Source: Serratia sp. PL17 (GTDB taxonomy: Bacteria; Pseudomonadota; Gammaproteobacteria; Enterobacterales; Enterobacteriaceae). Taken from it: a stretch of 64,000 nt of DNA. Position 1 is the stretch's first letter, and each line of letters starts with the position of its first letter. The stretch spans positions 310,001 to 374,000 of the forward strand of contig NZ_JAFIBY010000005.1 in assembly GCF_017832355.1 (NCBI RefSeq), given 5' to 3'. Shown here one piece after another: positions 53,588 to 63,352 of this stretch. A program made the translations under genes and the position numbers. The notes under the pieces are model-generated. The model was given only the letters and a program-made list of their open reading frames with translations, did not search any database and had not been told where the DNA came from.

Positions 53588-54304
53588 ATGTTAAAGAAAA
53601 CCGGGCTAGCCTTGTTGCTGTTGACGGCTTCACAGGCACATGCCGAGTATCAGTGCAGTGTTAAACCTCAGGACGACGTGATTATCAGCCCGCAAAATGT
53701 GCAGGTGACGGGCGCCAGTGGCAATCTGCAGATTTCACCTGATGGTGATGTTACCCGCAACGGCCAGGCCTTGAGCATAAATGACAGCCAGCGCCAAAAG
53801 GCGTTCAGCTATCAGAGCGCACTGCGCAAAGAATTGCCGTGGATCGATAAAGGTGCGCAGCAACACCTGGAGAAAGCGCGAGTGGCGCTGGACAAGGTCA
53901 TTGTGAAGGAGTTGGGTAGCGACAGTAACGTGCGCAACCGCCTGACCACCCTGAATGGGCAGCTCAAGCAGCAAATGAACCGTATCATCGAGCACCGCAG
54001 CGACGGCCTGACCTTCCACCACAAGGCGATTGATCAGGTTGAGCAGGATGGCCGTAATCTCGTGCAGCAGAGCATGGGCGGTGTGTTGCAAGACAGCCTG
54101 AATGAGATGGGCGTCAAACAGGCTGCCAACAGTGGCGGTAACCCGTTGCAGGCGATCATGGGTAATCTGGGTGGCCTACAGAAAGCGATTCAGAATGAAT
54201 GGAACAACCAAGAGCAGGACTTCCAGAACTTTGGCCGTGACGTGTGTAACCGTGTTACTGGTCTGGAAACTCAGCGTAAAGACCTGTTGAAGGCGTTGAA
54301 GTAA
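53588..54304 (+). CDS. yggN: YggN family periplasmic protein (DUF2884)
   Basis: A 238-residue protein with signal peptide (MLKKTGLALLLLTASQAHA) and a Gln/Asn-rich, largely helical body (ISPDGDVTRNGQALSINDSQRQKAF...), as in E. coli YggN. Starts 29 bp after glsB, same strand. Function not known. Confidence 0.9.
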   Translation: MLKKTGLALLLLTASQAHAEYQCSVKPQDDVIISPQNVQVTGASGNLQISPDGDVTRNGQALSINDSQRQKAFSYQSALRKELPWIDKGAQQHLEKARVALDKVIVKELGSDSNVRNRLTTLNGQLKQQMNRIIEHRSDGLTFHHKAIDQVEQDGRNLVQQSMGGVLQDSLNEMGVKQAANSGGNPLQAIMGNLGGLQKAIQNEWNNQEQDFQNFGRDVCNRVTGLETQRKDLLKALK

Positions 54305-54401
54305 CATTAGCTTTATCGCCGCTTGAGCGCTTTTTGATCTACTGACGATTATCTGACAAACTGGCTAAACTATAATCAATTGCCAAAAGGATTTTGCATT
54401 G

Positions 54402-54644
54402 ATGCCAGTGATATTTCGTTTTAAAGGGTATAAGTTTTTCTTTTACTCAAATGAAGGCGATCCGTTAGAACCTGCTCATATTCATGTCAGAGACGCGGGG
54501 ACGGAAGCCAAGTTCTGGTTGACGCCGGTTGTGCAATTGGCACGCAATGATGGGTTTAATTCCAGAGTATTAAAAGAGTTAACTGGAATTATTGAAGATC
54601 ACCAGTCGCTATTTTTGGAGGCCTGGAATGAGTATTTCAGCTAA
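54402..54644 (+). CDS. DUF4160 family protein
   Basis: An 80-residue protein with the family hallmark PVIFRFKGYKFFFYSNEG...PAHIHVRDAGTEAKFWL. DUF4160 genes are usually followed by DUF2442 genes, as here, and such pairs have been suggested to be toxin-antitoxin-like, without firm biochemical proof. The start at 54402 (ATG) is preferred to TTG at 54399. It overlaps the next gene by 17 bp. Confidence 0.82.
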   Translation: MPVIFRFKGYKFFFYSNEGDPLEPAHIHVRDAGTEAKFWLTPVVQLARNDGFNSRVLKELTGIIEDHQSLFLEAWNEYFS

Positions 54645-54876
54645 AGCTGTCAGCTTTGATGAGGTGACAATGTGGGTGGAGCTGAGCGATGCCAGGATTA
54701 TCGGTGTTCCGCTAACATGGTTCCCCCGGTTGCTGAATGCAACGGATGAACAACGCGTTTGCTATGAGTTGAGTGCTTGTGGGATCCATTGGGATGCGTT
54801 GGATGAAGATATTTCCGTTGAGGGTTTGCTAAAGGGGCGTGGCGATGTGACACATCGCCCCCATCAGGCGGCCTGA
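54628..54876 (+). CDS. DUF2442 family protein
   Basis: An 82-residue protein (MSISAKAVSFDEVTMWVELS...ARIIGVPLTWFPRLLNAT...CGIHWDALDEDISVEGLL), the DUF2442 pattern with conserved IHWxxLDEDISVxGLL. It forms a pair with the preceding DUF4160 gene (overlapping). A perfect GGCGATGTG-A-CACATCGCC palindrome lies at the end of the gene. Confidence 0.82.
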   Translation: MSISAKAVSFDEVTMWVELSDARIIGVPLTWFPRLLNATDEQRVCYELSACGIHWDALDEDISVEGLLKGRGDVTHRPHQAA

Positions 54877-54898
54877 GAAACAGGCCCGTTGAATGAAT

Positions 54899-54929
54899 AA
54901 AAAAAGCGCTGAACATTCAGCGCTTTTTT
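54899..54929. terminator. Bidirectional terminator between DUF2442 and hemW
   Basis: AGCGCTGAA / TTCAGCGCT (2-nt loop) flanked by A-run on the left and T-run on the right, so it serves both converging genes. Confidence 0.9.
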
Positions 54930-56069
54930 CTATTCATCTGCCAGGAACAACTCCAGCAGCGAGTTAAGGAACAGTTTGCCTTTCTCGGTGATTTGCCAAT
55001 ACTCCGGCGTTTCTTCCAGATAGCCTTTCGCCAATGCTTCATCCAGGGGCGCACGGATGGTGCTTTCATCCAGCCCGGTGTAGTTGACGAATTCGGCTCG
55101 CGGCGCGGCTTCCAGCAAGCGGAAACGGTTCATGAAGAATTCGAACGGCCGATCGGCCGCCGTCACCTCATGCTGCTTGTCCATATACTTGCCCTGCATA
55201 AAACCGCGCGGGTGCTTGGTCTTCGCGGTGCGCAGAATACGGCCGTCGCTGAAGGTCACTTTACCGTGTGCACCACAACCAATCCCCAAATAGTCGCCAA
55301 AGCGCCAATAGTTGAGGTTGTGTTGGCACTGATAGCCTGGCTTGGCATAGGCCGAGGTTTCATATTGCTGGTAACCGGCGGCGCTCAGTAACGCGTGGCC
55401 GCGCTCGAAAATGTCCCACAACGCGTCGTCATCCGGCAATACCGGTGGACGTGAGCTGAACAGCGTATTGGGTTCGATGGTCAGTTGATACCATGACAGA
55501 TGCGGCGGATTAAGGGCTATCGCCTGGCGCAAATCGTCCAGCGCCTCTTCCAATGACTGATCCGGCAGGCCGTGCATCAAATCAAGGTTAAAACTGCGCA
55601 GCCCGAGACCGGTGGCCAGGTGTGCCGCGCGTTTGGCCTCTTCCGGGCCGTGAATCCGCCCCAGACGGGTTAACTTCTCGGCGCTGAAGCTTTGCACGCC
55701 GATAGAAATGCGGTTCACACCGGCGCGCTGGTAGCCGCTGAAGCGATCGGCCTCTACGGTACCGGGGTTAGCCTCCATGGTGATCTCGGCACCCTCAACC
55801 ACGTGAATACGTGCCCGGACACCGTCCAGCAGGGATTGCATCGCTTCGGCACTGAGCAGGCTAGGGGTACCGCCGCCGATAAAAATGGTACTGATTTCGC
55901 GGCCGGCAACCAATGGCAGATCGGCATCCAGATCTGCCAGCACGTGATCGACATATTCTTGATGCGGTACTTCACCCTTCAACGCATGCGAGTTGAAGTC
56001 GCAGTACGGGCATTTCTGCACGCACCACGGGATATGAATGTACAAACTCAGCGGGGGCAACTTAAGCAT
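54930..56069 (-). CDS. hemW: Radical SAM haem chaperone HemW
   Basis: A 379-residue protein of the oxygen-independent coproporphyrinogen oxidase-like family. The cluster-binding motif CVQKCPYC uses Cys16, Cys20 and Cys23. The early IHIPWC and GGGTPSLLS motifs are intact. HemW inserts haem into respiratory enzymes rather than oxidising coproporphyrinogen. It overlaps rdgB by 8 bp on the same strand. Confidence 0.95.
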   Translation of the reverse strand: MLKLPPLSLYIHIPWCVQKCPYCDFNSHALKGEVPHQEYVDHVLADLDADLPLVAGREISTIFIGGGTPSLLSAEAMQSLLDGVRARIHVVEGAEITMEANPGTVEADRFSGYQRAGVNRISIGVQSFSAEKLTRLGRIHGPEEAKRAAHLATGLGLRSFNLDLMHGLPDQSLEEALDDLRQAIALNPPHLSWYQLTIEPNTLFSSRPPVLPDDDALWDIFERGHALLSAAGYQQYETSAYAKPGYQCQHNLNYWRFGDYLGIGCGAHGKVTFSDGRILRTAKTKHPRGFMQGKYMDKQHEVTAADRPFEFFMNRFRLLEAAPRAEFVNYTGLDESTIRAPLDEALAKGYLEETPEYWQITEKGKLFLNSLLELFLADE

Positions 56070-56655
56070 TACGCATTGCTTCCAGCATCAGTTTCAGCGC
56101 TTTACCACGGTGGGATACTGCACGTTTCTCATCACGGCTCAGCTCCGCTGCAGTACGGCCCAGTTCCGGGACATAGAAGATGGGATCGTAACCGAAGCCG
56201 CCTTCACCTGCGGCGGCAAAGGTGATCTCGCCGGCCCAGCTACCGTGGAATACCAACGGCGTGGGATCTTCCGCATGGCGCATATACACCAGTACGCAGT
56301 GGAACTGTGCACCGCGACTGCCCTGCGGCACGTCTTTCAGCGCAACCAGGAGTTTGTCGAGGTTTTGCTGGTCAGAAGCGTCAACGCCCGCGTAGCGCGC
56401 AGAATAGATGCCTGGTGCACCGCCCAGCGCGTCGACAGCCAGGCCCGAGTCGTCGGCAATCGCCGGCAGGCCGGTGATTTGCGCGGCATGGCGTGCTTTC
56501 AGGATCGCGTTTTCGATGAAGGTCAGGCCGGTTTCCTCTGCGGAATCCACGCCCAGCTCGGTTTGTGCGACCACATTCAGCCCGAAATCGGCCAGCAGGT
56601 CGGCGAGTTCACGCACTTTGCCCGGGTTACCGGTGGCAAGAACGACTTTTTGCAT
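56062..56655 (-). CDS. rdgB: dITP/XTP pyrophosphatase RdgB
   Basis: A 197-residue Ham1-type NTPase ([66 protein letters not shown]). It cleans noncanonical purine nucleotides from the pool. Operon rdgB-hemW as in E. coli. Confidence 0.96.
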   Translation of the reverse strand: MQKVVLATGNPGKVRELADLLADFGLNVVAQTELGVDSAEETGLTFIENAILKARHAAQITGLPAIADDSGLAVDALGGAPGIYSARYAGVDASDQQNLDKLLVALKDVPQGSRGAQFHCVLVYMRHAEDPTPLVFHGSWAGEITFAAAGEGGFGYDPIFYVPELGRTAAELSRDEKRAVSHRGKALKLMLEAMRNA

Positions 56656-56727
56656 AGTGACTACCTTGAAAATGATTCGATGATGCTCTGCGTAGCTGAA
56701 GCCGCAGCGGCCTTGCTGCTGATTCAG

Positions 56728-57021
56728 CTACTTTGTGTATAGCGCCGCGACCACGGCGGGGATCTGTTGCGGATTAACGATGCGTAACTGTTTATGCCGC
56801 CCCAGTTCGCCTTTCTCGATGGTGACGTTGCTTTTCGCCACATTGAACTGCTTGGCAAGAAATTTGATCAAATGAGCGTTGGCCTGGCCGTCTACCGGCG
56901 GGGCGGTAATGGCGACTTTAAGTTCGTCGCCATGCAAACCGATAATCTGGTCGCGGCTGGCTTTTGGCTGAATATATAGCCTGATAGCCAGCCCGTCCAG
57001 CACCGGAGTAACAGCACTCAC
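56728..57021 (-). CDS. yggU: YggU family protein (DUF167)
   Basis: A 97-residue UPF0235/DUF167 protein ([12 protein letters not shown]...[22 protein letters not shown]). Function unknown. Overlaps yggT by 4 bp in the yggT-yggU-rdgB-hemW order typical of enterobacteria. Confidence 0.93.
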   Translation of the reverse strand: MSAVTPVLDGLAIRLYIQPKASRDQIIGLHGDELKVAITAPPVDGQANAHLIKFLAKQFNVAKSNVTIEKGELGRHKQLRIVNPQQIPAVVAALYTK

Positions 57022-57572
57022 AGCAGGAACCAGATCTCGCCGAACACATCCATGCCCAGGTAATTGATCAGATACAAGATCAGGATCACGACCATCGCTG
57101 AGAAATCGATGCCGCCCATCGCCGGCAGAATACGGCGGATAGGGGACATTAAAGGCTCAGTCAGTTGATACATCAACTGATCGATTGGGCTGCGGCCCTG
57201 GCTGATCCAGCTCATCAGCGCACGGATAATCATTACCCAGAAGATCAGGTAACCAGCCGACTTCACCAGCGAGATCAGGCCAAACAGCAGGTTATATGGG
57301 CTGAGTGACATTGCGCCGCCTTGAATGAGCAACAGCAGCGGGTACTTGATAGTCATCAGCAAGAATGCCAACAGCAGCGAGGCGCTGTCGATTGGCCCAA
57401 GTGACGGGATGATACGGCGCAGTGGGCCAACCACCGGCTGGGTGATCTTCACGACAAACTGTGCGAATGGGTTGTAAAAGTCAGCGCGTGTCCACTGCAT
57501 CCAGATGCGCAGCAGCAGTACCATGACGTAAAGATCGACAACGGTTTTGACCAAAAAAGTCAGCGTTAGCAT
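57018..57572 (-). CDS. yggT: YggT family membrane protein
   Basis: A 184-residue inner-membrane protein with two tandem YGGT repeats ([27 protein letters not shown] and a second at about 95-184; each with NPF/SPI...ILP-type loop). Thought to take part in osmotic or division-related processes; not established. Follows proC. Confidence 0.93.
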   Translation of the reverse strand: MLTLTFLVKTVVDLYVMVLLLRIWMQWTRADFYNPFAQFVVKITQPVVGPLRRIIPSLGPIDSASLLLAFLLMTIKYPLLLLIQGGAMSLSPYNLLFGLISLVKSAGYLIFWVMIIRALMSWISQGRSPIDQLMYQLTEPLMSPIRRILPAMGGIDFSAMVVILILYLINYLGMDVFGEIWFLL

Positions 57573-57603
57573 GTAGTAGCCCTTCTCCTTAACTCTCGAT
57601 TAT

Positions 57604-58425
57604 TTAAAATGATTTTTCCATTTCCTGCGCGCGGGATACTGCCGCTTGCATGGCTTTGGCCACGGTGGCCGGCAGTTGTTGTTCGTTGAACACCCGTAAC
57701 GCCTCGGCGGTGGTGCCGCCTTTGGAGGTGACCTGTTCACGCAAAGTCGACAATGGCGTATCCGGGTTGGCTTCGACCAGTGCGGCGGCGCCAGAAGCGG
57801 CCTGTTGTACCAGGTTGCGGGCGGTTTGGCTGTCAAAGCCCATACGTTCGGCTTCCTGTTGCATCGCTTCCATAAACAGGAAGAAATACGCCGGTGCGCT
57901 GCCCGCTGCGGCGATGACGCTATTGATGCCGTTTTCGTCATCCACCCAACAAACCTTACCGACGGATGCCATCAAATCGCTGGTGTAGTCGCGGTCCTGC
58001 TGGCTAACGTGCTGTGGCGCATACAGGCCACTCATGCCTTTGCCTACCAATGATGGGGTGTTCGGCATGATGCGCACGATGTTAAGTTTATCCCCCAGCA
58101 GCTGGTAAAAACGGCTGACCTGAATACCCGCAGCGATGGACAACACCAGTTTGCCGCTGAAATCGATCTGATCGTGCAGGGGCTGACACACGTCCGCCAT
58201 CATTTGCGGTTTTACCGCCAGCACCACGACATCGGCAGTGCGTGCGCAGGCAAGGTTATCGCCACTGCTGATGATGCCGTAGTCTGCCGCCAACGCGTCA
58301 CGGTTTTTGGCCGAGGGTGCGCAGACGCTGATGGATGTGGCGGGGTAACCCCCGGCAACCAGGCCGGCGATGATAGCGCGTGCCATATTACCGGCACCAA
58401 TAAAGGTAATCTTACGGTGTTGCAT
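57604..58425 (-). CDS. proC: Pyrroline-5-carboxylate reductase ProC
   Basis: A 273-residue NAD(P)H enzyme of proline biosynthesis. Rossmann motif ITFIGAGNMARAIIAGL at the N-terminus, VRIMPNTPSLVGKGMSGLY in the middle, and the C-terminal helical domain with TSKGGTTAEAL. Located between yggS and yggT as usual. Confidence 0.95.
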   Translation of the reverse strand: MQHRKITFIGAGNMARAIIAGLVAGGYPATSISVCAPSAKNRDALAADYGIISSGDNLACARTADVVVLAVKPQMMADVCQPLHDQIDFSGKLVLSIAAGIQVSRFYQLLGDKLNIVRIMPNTPSLVGKGMSGLYAPQHVSQQDRDYTSDLMASVGKVCWVDDENGINSVIAAAGSAPAYFFLFMEAMQQEAERMGFDSQTARNLVQQAASGAAALVEANPDTPLSTLREQVTSKGGTTAEALRVFNEQQLPATVAKAMQAAVSRAQEMEKSF

Positions 58426-58444
58426 TAAAACCCCTCATCTGTGT

Positions 58445-58500
58445 GTATACCCGTCGTCTTTCAAGCCGGCCGTAGGACGGCAACGTGAAAGCCAAGGGGC
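58445..58500. repeat. Palindromic intergenic repeat, copy C (short)
   Basis: Begins TATACCCGTCGTCTTTCAAG and ends CGTGAAAGCCAAGGGG, matching the start and reversed end of the family but lacking the GGCGGCAAG centre. A shortened copy in the yggS-proC spacer. Confidence 0.5.
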
Positions 58501-58503
58501 ATA

Positions 58504-59211
58504 TTAGGCCTGTGAATAATCACGGGCGCCAAAAATTGCGGTGCCAATACGCACCAGGGTGCTGCCAGCGGCAATCGCCGCCGCCATGTCATCGGTCATG
58601 CCCATCGACAGCGTGTCCACCTGGGGATACTGCTGTTGCAGGGCCAGAAAGGCCTCACGCATTTGCCCGAACACCGCCAACTGGCTCTGGTAATCCTCTT
58701 GCGGAGCGGGGATGGCCATCAGCCCGCGCAGCTTGATATTCGGCAGGGCGGCAACCGCCTCAGCCAGTGCCGGCAATTCAGCCAGTACAATGCCAGATTT
58801 ACTCTGTTCATCGCTGATATTTATTTGGATCAGCACGTTAAGCGGCGGCATGTCAGCCGGGCGTTGATCGCTCAAACGTAGGGCGATACGCAACCGATCG
58901 ACGGTGTGGCACCAGGCAAAGTGTTCTGCCACCAGCCGACTCTTGTTGGATTGCAGTGGGCCGATAAAGTGCCAATCCAGCGTTGCACCTTCTGGTAGTG
59001 CGGAGAAATGTTGAACCTTATCCACGCCTTCCTGAACATAGTTCTCGCCAAAGGCGCGCTGGCCTGCCGCGATGGCTTCTGCGATCGCCGCCACAGGTTT
59101 GGTTTTGCTCACTGCAAGCAGCGTCACTTCTTCTGGAGCGCGAGCGCAGCCTTGAGCGGCCGCGGCAATGCGGTTTCTGACATCCTGCAGATTCTGTTGG
59201 ATAGTGCTCAT
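58504..59211 (-). CDS. yggS: PLP homeostasis protein YggS
   Basis: A 235-residue single-domain alanine-racemase-fold protein (TIQQNLQDVRNRIAAAA, VTLLAVSKTKPVAAI with PLP Lys, FGENYVQEG, WHFIGPLQSNK, SMGMTDDM). It buffers pyridoxal phosphate. Divergent from yggR with a 20-bp gap. Confidence 0.95.
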   Translation of the reverse strand: MSTIQQNLQDVRNRIAAAAQGCARAPEEVTLLAVSKTKPVAAIAEAIAAGQRAFGENYVQEGVDKVQHFSALPEGATLDWHFIGPLQSNKSRLVAEHFAWCHTVDRLRIALRLSDQRPADMPPLNVLIQINISDEQSKSGIVLAELPALAEAVAALPNIKLRGLMAIPAPQEDYQSQLAVFGQMREAFLALQQQYPQVDTLSMGMTDDMAAAIAAGSTLVRIGTAIFGARDYSQA

Positions 59212-59231
59212 TATTGACCCAGGAGATTGAT

Positions 59232-60260
59232 ATGGATATCGATGAATTCGTGGCCCTTAGTGTAAAGCATAATGCTTCGGATCTGCACCTTTGTACCGGT
59301 CATCGACCGATGTTGCGCATTGATGGCGATCTGCAGCCCTTGGAAGGGGCGGAAATGCTCACCGAGGCGAGTATGCATTTGCTGTGCAGCATGCTGTTGC
59401 AACCGGCGCAGTGCCAGCAGTTGCAACAGCAGGGCCAGCTCGATCTGGCACTTTCTCTGTCGGGCGGTATCCGGCTGCGTGCCAATTTCTTTTTGCAACG
59501 TCAGGGCATTTCCATTGCCTTACGGCTCATTGCCGATCGCTGTCCAACGTTGGCAGCTCTCGCAGCACCCGACATTATCCCGGCGCTATTGCGGCGGGAG
59601 GACGGTTTGATTCTGGTGACGGGGGCGACGGGCAGCGGCAAATCGACCACGCTTGCGGCGATGATTGACAACATTAATCAGCACCAGCGGCGGCATATCC
59701 TCACGGTGGAGGATCCTATCGAGTTTATCCACTGTAGCCAGAAGTGTTTAATCCAACAGCGGGAATTGGGCCGCGATAGCCACAGTTTTGACGACGCATT
59801 GCGCGCCGCACTGCGTGAAGATCCTGATGTGATTTTACTGGGCGAATTGCGTGATACCGCCACAATACGTCTGGCGCTGACTGCCGCGGAGACCGGTCAT
59901 CTGGTACTGGCAACCTTACATACCCGCAGCGCGCCGCAGGCGATCGATCGGCTGGTGGATGTTTTCCCGGCGGAGGAAAAGCCTTATGTGCGTACCCAGT
60001 TGGCTGGCAGTTTGCAGGCGGTGATTGCCCAAAAGCTATTGAGCAGGCTGGGCGGCGGGCGTGTGGCTATTTTTGAAGTGTTAACGGTAACTGCGGCAGT
60101 CAGCAGCATGATCCGCGAAGGCAAAACCCATCAACTGGCCAACGTGCTGCAAACGGGTGGGCAGTTTGGCATGCAGACGTTTGAACAGGGTTTGCAACAG
60201 CGGATCAGCGCCGGATTACTGAGTGGGGAAGAGAACGCTTTCGTCTCAGGAGGCGATTAA
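59232..60260 (+). CDS. yggR: PilT-like ATPase (YggR)
   Basis: A 342-residue secretion/retraction ATPase of the PilT/GspE family. Walker [17 protein letters not shown] and the Walker B-like [15 protein letters not shown] are intact, with the AIRA-like late segment. Start at 59232 has an AGGAG site; the earlier in-frame ATG does not. No complete type IV pilus operon is nearby, as in E. coli, where the protein's role is unclear. Overlaps ruvX by 4 bp on opposite strands. Confidence 0.9.
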   Translation: MDIDEFVALSVKHNASDLHLCTGHRPMLRIDGDLQPLEGAEMLTEASMHLLCSMLLQPAQCQQLQQQGQLDLALSLSGGIRLRANFFLQRQGISIALRLIADRCPTLAALAAPDIIPALLRREDGLILVTGATGSGKSTTLAAMIDNINQHQRRHILTVEDPIEFIHCSQKCLIQQRELGRDSHSFDDALRAALREDPDVILLGELRDTATIRLALTAAETGHLVLATLHTRSAPQAIDRLVDVFPAEEKPYVRTQLAGSLQAVIAQKLLSRLGGGRVAIFEVLTVTAAVSSMIREGKTHQLANVLQTGGQFGMQTFEQGLQQRISAGLLSGEENAFVSGGD

Positions 60261-60679
60261 CCCAATTGCCGCTCAAACCAGCTTTCCAGGATCACGACGG
60301 CGGAAGCAGAGTCCACGCTGCCCTTGTCCAGCGCGCGGAAGCCGCCGCGATCGAACAGATTAGCACGGGCTTCGACAGTACTGAGGCGTTCATCATGCAG
60401 CGCGATCTGTACGCCAAAGCGGCCATGCAAGCGGTTGGCGAACTTGCGTGCTTGCTCTGTGACCAGCTGCTCCGTGCCGTCCATGTTCAGCGGGAGGCCG
60501 ACGACGACCAGATCAGGTTGCCACTCTTTCAGCAGTTTCTCGATCTTTTGCCAGTCCGGCTTACCCTCTTGGGCTTTGAACGCCGCCAGTGCACGGGCGC
60601 TGCCGGTGAGCTCCTGCCCGATGGCAGCTCCAATGCTTTTGGTGCCGAAGTCGAAGGCGATAATGGTGCGGTTGGTCAT
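60257..60679 (-). CDS. ruvX: Holliday junction resolvase-like protein YqgF / RuvX
   Basis: A 140-residue RNase H-like protein ([53 protein letters not shown]). It acts in 16S rRNA 5'-end maturation in E. coli, with nuclease activity on branched DNA in some species. ATGA overlap to yqgE, which precedes it. Confidence 0.94.
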   Translation of the reverse strand: MTNRTIIAFDFGTKSIGAAIGQELTGSARALAAFKAQEGKPDWQKIEKLLKEWQPDLVVVGLPLNMDGTEQLVTEQARKFANRLHGRFGVQIALHDERLSTVEARANLFDRGGFRALDKGSVDSASAVVILESWFERQLG

Positions 60680-61242
60680 CAAGCGTGTCCTGCGTGGTTG
60701 GCAATGCTACAAATGTCGATACCGAGGCGGTTAGCTGCCTCGCGCCAGCGGTTGGCGATTGGCGTATGGAACAGAATGTTGGCGTCGGCTTCAATGGTCA
60801 GCCAGGCGTTTTCCAGCACTTCCTGTTCCAGCTGCCCCTTTTCCCAGCCGGCATAACCGAGCGCTACCAGCACGTCATCGGGTTGGTCTGCGGTGCCCAG
60901 CGTCTCCAGTACGTCTTTCGACGTGGTGATCATGGTTTCTGGTGAGATCTGAATGCTTGAACCGAAGCCCTCACAAGGGGTATGCAGGATAAAGCCGCGA
61001 TCGTCCGCCAGCGGGCCACCGGCAAATACGGGTTTATCCAGGCTGATGGCCGGATCACGCGCCTGTGGCATGATCTTCAGTTTGCTCAGCACCGTTCCCA
61101 CCGTGAACTGTTCCATCGGTTTATTGATCACCAGGCCCATGGCGCCGTCTTCATTGTGCTCGCAGACATAAATTACCGAGCGTTTGAAGCGAGGATCCTG
61201 AAGTGATGGCATAGCGATAAGAAAATGGTGCTGTAAATTCAT
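60679..61242 (-). CDS. yqgE: YqgE (UPF0301/AlgH family) protein
   Basis: A 187-residue protein with family marks [23 protein letters not shown] and [10 protein letters not shown]. Co-transcribed with ruvX in most gamma-proteobacteria. Function unknown. Confidence 0.93.
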   Translation of the reverse strand: MNLQHHFLIAMPSLQDPRFKRSVIYVCEHNEDGAMGLVINKPMEQFTVGTVLSKLKIMPQARDPAISLDKPVFAGGPLADDRGFILHTPCEGFGSSIQISPETMITTSKDVLETLGTADQPDDVLVALGYAGWEKGQLEQEVLENAWLTIEADANILFHTPIANRWREAANRLGIDICSIANHAGHA

Positions 61243-61295
61243 GGTGTTATTTAAGGTAATTGATTGGTGAGAAGTTAAACAACCGCCAGTATGCG

Positions 61296-61385
61296 GTCAT
61301 ACCCATCGCCTTTCAAGCCGCAGCTTGCTTGATGCGGGCCGAGCGAGCCGGCCCGTGAAGCCAGAATGGCGGGCGACGGTATCGC
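61296..61385. repeat. Palindromic intergenic repeat, copy D (partial)
   Basis: Has CATACCCATCGCCTTTCAAG at its left end and a reversed CGTGAAGCC end, similar to copy C. It occupies the gshB-yqgE spacer. Partial match only. Confidence 0.45.
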
Positions 61386-61396
61386 CCGCACTGCGA

Positions 61397-62347
61397 TTAT
61401 TTTGCCGCCAGACGTTTTTCTATCGCGTCCATCAGCATGCCGGTAATCGACACCGGGAAGGCGGCTTCGATTTCCCGTGCACAGGTTGGGCTGGTGACGT
61501 TGATTTCGGTCAGGCGATCACCGATCACGTCCAGGCCAACAAAGATCAGCCCTTTTTCTTTCAGGGTTGGCGCCACCGCACGTGCGATTTTCCAGTCGCT
61601 TTCGCTCAACGGGCGAGCTTCGCCACGGCCACCTGCGGCCAGGTTGCCACGGGTTTCGCCCTGTGCGGGAATGCGCGCCAGGCAGTAAGGTACCGGCTCC
61701 CCATCAACCACCAGAATGCGTTTATCACCTTCCTTGATGGCCGGCAGGAAGTTTTGCGCCATGCAGAAACGGCTACCGTGTTCGGTCAGGGTTTCGATAA
61801 TGACCGACAGGTTAGGGTCGTCTTGTTTTACGCGGAAGATCGACGCGCCACCCATGCCATCCAGCGGTTTGAGGATGATATCGCCATGCTGCTGATGGAA
61901 TTTGCGGATGTGCGCTGCGCTGCGACTGACCAAGGTATCCGGCGTCAGTTCAGGGAACCAGGCGGTGAACATCTTTTCGTTGCAGTCGCGCAGGCTTTGC
62001 GGCTTGTTGACCACCAGCGTGCCTTTAACCTCTGCGCGTTCCAGAATGTAGGTCGCATAGATGTATTCGGTATCGAAAGGCGGGTCTTTACGCATCAGGA
62101 TCACGTCCAGATCCTGCAGCGCCAGATCTTGCTCGCTGCCAAAGCTGAACCAACTCTCTTTATCTTCCTTTACGCTCAGCAGGCGAGTGCGGGCGCGGCC
62201 GTCACCGGCGTGAAGATAGAGATCGTCCATTTCCATGTAGTGCAGTTCCCAGCCACGACGCTGCGCTTCGAGCAGCATGGCGAAGCTGGTGTCTTTCTTG
62301 ATGTTGATGGAGGCGATAGGGTCCATCACGATGCCGAGCTTAATCAT
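61397..62347 (-). CDS. gshB: Glutathione synthetase GshB
   Basis: A 316-residue ATP-grasp ligase (MIKLGIVMDPIASINIKKD start, LMRKDPPFDTEYIYATYILE, NKPQSLRDCNEKMF, KPLDGMGGASIFR, FVGLDVIGDRLTEINVTSPTC). It joins gamma-glutamylcysteine with glycine. The start at 62347 matches the family. Located 10 bp after rsmE, same strand. Confidence 0.96.
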   Translation of the reverse strand: MIKLGIVMDPIASINIKKDTSFAMLLEAQRRGWELHYMEMDDLYLHAGDGRARTRLLSVKEDKESWFSFGSEQDLALQDLDVILMRKDPPFDTEYIYATYILERAEVKGTLVVNKPQSLRDCNEKMFTAWFPELTPDTLVSRSAAHIRKFHQQHGDIILKPLDGMGGASIFRVKQDDPNLSVIIETLTEHGSRFCMAQNFLPAIKEGDKRILVVDGEPVPYCLARIPAQGETRGNLAAGGRGEARPLSESDWKIARAVAPTLKEKGLIFVGLDVIGDRLTEINVTSPTCAREIEAAFPVSITGMLMDAIEKRLAAK

Positions 62348-62357
62348 CTTTTCTCCT

Positions 62358-63089
62358 TTAACCCAGATCACCGAAACGTACCTGCAAAGCGGTAATCGCG
62401 GTGAGCGCTGTGGTTTCTGTACGCAGAACGCGTGGCCCCAGCAGGATATCAGTAAATCCGTGGCCTGTGGTCATCGCAATTTCGTCGGCGGATAAACCGC
62501 CTTCCGGCCCGATCAGCAGGCGGACATGTTCCACCGGCAGCGGCAACGTATTGATACTGTGGCTGGCGCGCGGATGCAGGTTAAGTTTCAGGCTGCCATC
62601 TTGCTCGGCGCACCAGTCTTCCAGTTTCATAGCTTCGCGAATTTCCGGAATACGGTTACGGCCGCACTGCTCGCAGGCGGCGATGGCGATCTTCTGCCAT
62701 TGCTGAATTTTTTTCGCCAGGCGTTCACCATCCAGCTTCACACCGCAGCGCTCGGAAAACAGCGGAGTGATGACATTGACGCCAAGCTCGATGGATTTCT
62801 GAATGGTGAATTCCATCTTCTCACCGCGAGAAATCACCTGGCCCAGATGCAGATTGAGCGGCGATTCACGGTCTTCCTGTTGGCCGGCACCGAGTCGCAC
62901 CAGCACGTTTTTTTTATCGACCTGGGTGATCTCGGCGTCAAACACCTGGTTGCTGCCATCAAAGAGCTGCAGCGCTTGGCCAGCGCTCATACGCAGTACA
63001 CGCCCGATGTGGTTGGCTGCGTCTTCGCTCAACGCGACTTCCGCATGATCGTTCAACGACTGCGGGTGATAAATGCGGGGTATACGCAT
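62358..63089 (-). CDS. rsmE: 16S rRNA m3U1498 methyltransferase RsmE
   Basis: A 243-residue SPOUT-class enzyme ([76 protein letters not shown]). Gene order endA-rsmE-gshB as in E. coli. Confidence 0.96.
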   Translation of the reverse strand: MRIPRIYHPQSLNDHAEVALSEDAANHIGRVLRMSAGQALQLFDGSNQVFDAEITQVDKKNVLVRLGAGQQEDRESPLNLHLGQVISRGEKMEFTIQKSIELGVNVITPLFSERCGVKLDGERLAKKIQQWQKIAIAACEQCGRNRIPEIREAMKLEDWCAEQDGSLKLNLHPRASHSINTLPLPVEHVRLLIGPEGGLSADEIAMTTGHGFTDILLGPRVLRTETTALTAITALQVRFGDLG

Positions 63090-63149
63090 AGAAATATTCG
63101 ATCCTGACTAATGTGCAGTCATCAGTGCTGCAGCTTAAAAAAAAAGAGT

Positions 63150-63270
63150 ATATACCCAAAGTAATTGAAGCTGCAGCAAGGCGGCAAGTGAGCTCATCCC
63201 GATGAGCTTACTGAGGTAAGTGATTCGGGATACAAATCTGCCGGGAGCAGATTTGAACGCCGCTTGCAGC
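63150..63270. repeat. Palindromic intergenic repeat, copy E
   Basis: Begins TATACCCAAAGTAATTGAAG, then CTGCAGCAAGGCGGCAAGTG, GATGAGCTTACTGAGGTAAG and a reversed GCTTGCAGC end. It is the clearest copy with copy B, located between rsmE and endA, beside two hairpins (63272-63306). Confidence 0.6.
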
Positions 63271-63284
63271 GGCCCCTTTAGGGG

Positions 63285-63306
63285 CGTGGCCCACGGATGG
63301 GCCACG
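63285..63306 (-). terminator. Terminator-like hairpin after endA
   Basis: CGTGGCCCA / TGGGCCACG with a 4-nt loop, next to a second hairpin GCCCC-TTTA-GGGGC (63272-63285). They lie 47 bp beyond the endA stop. No T-tract. Confidence 0.5.
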
Positions 63307-63352
63307 TAAGCTCATGCAGTCAACACCGCGGCAGCTTTAAGTACGAACGGAG

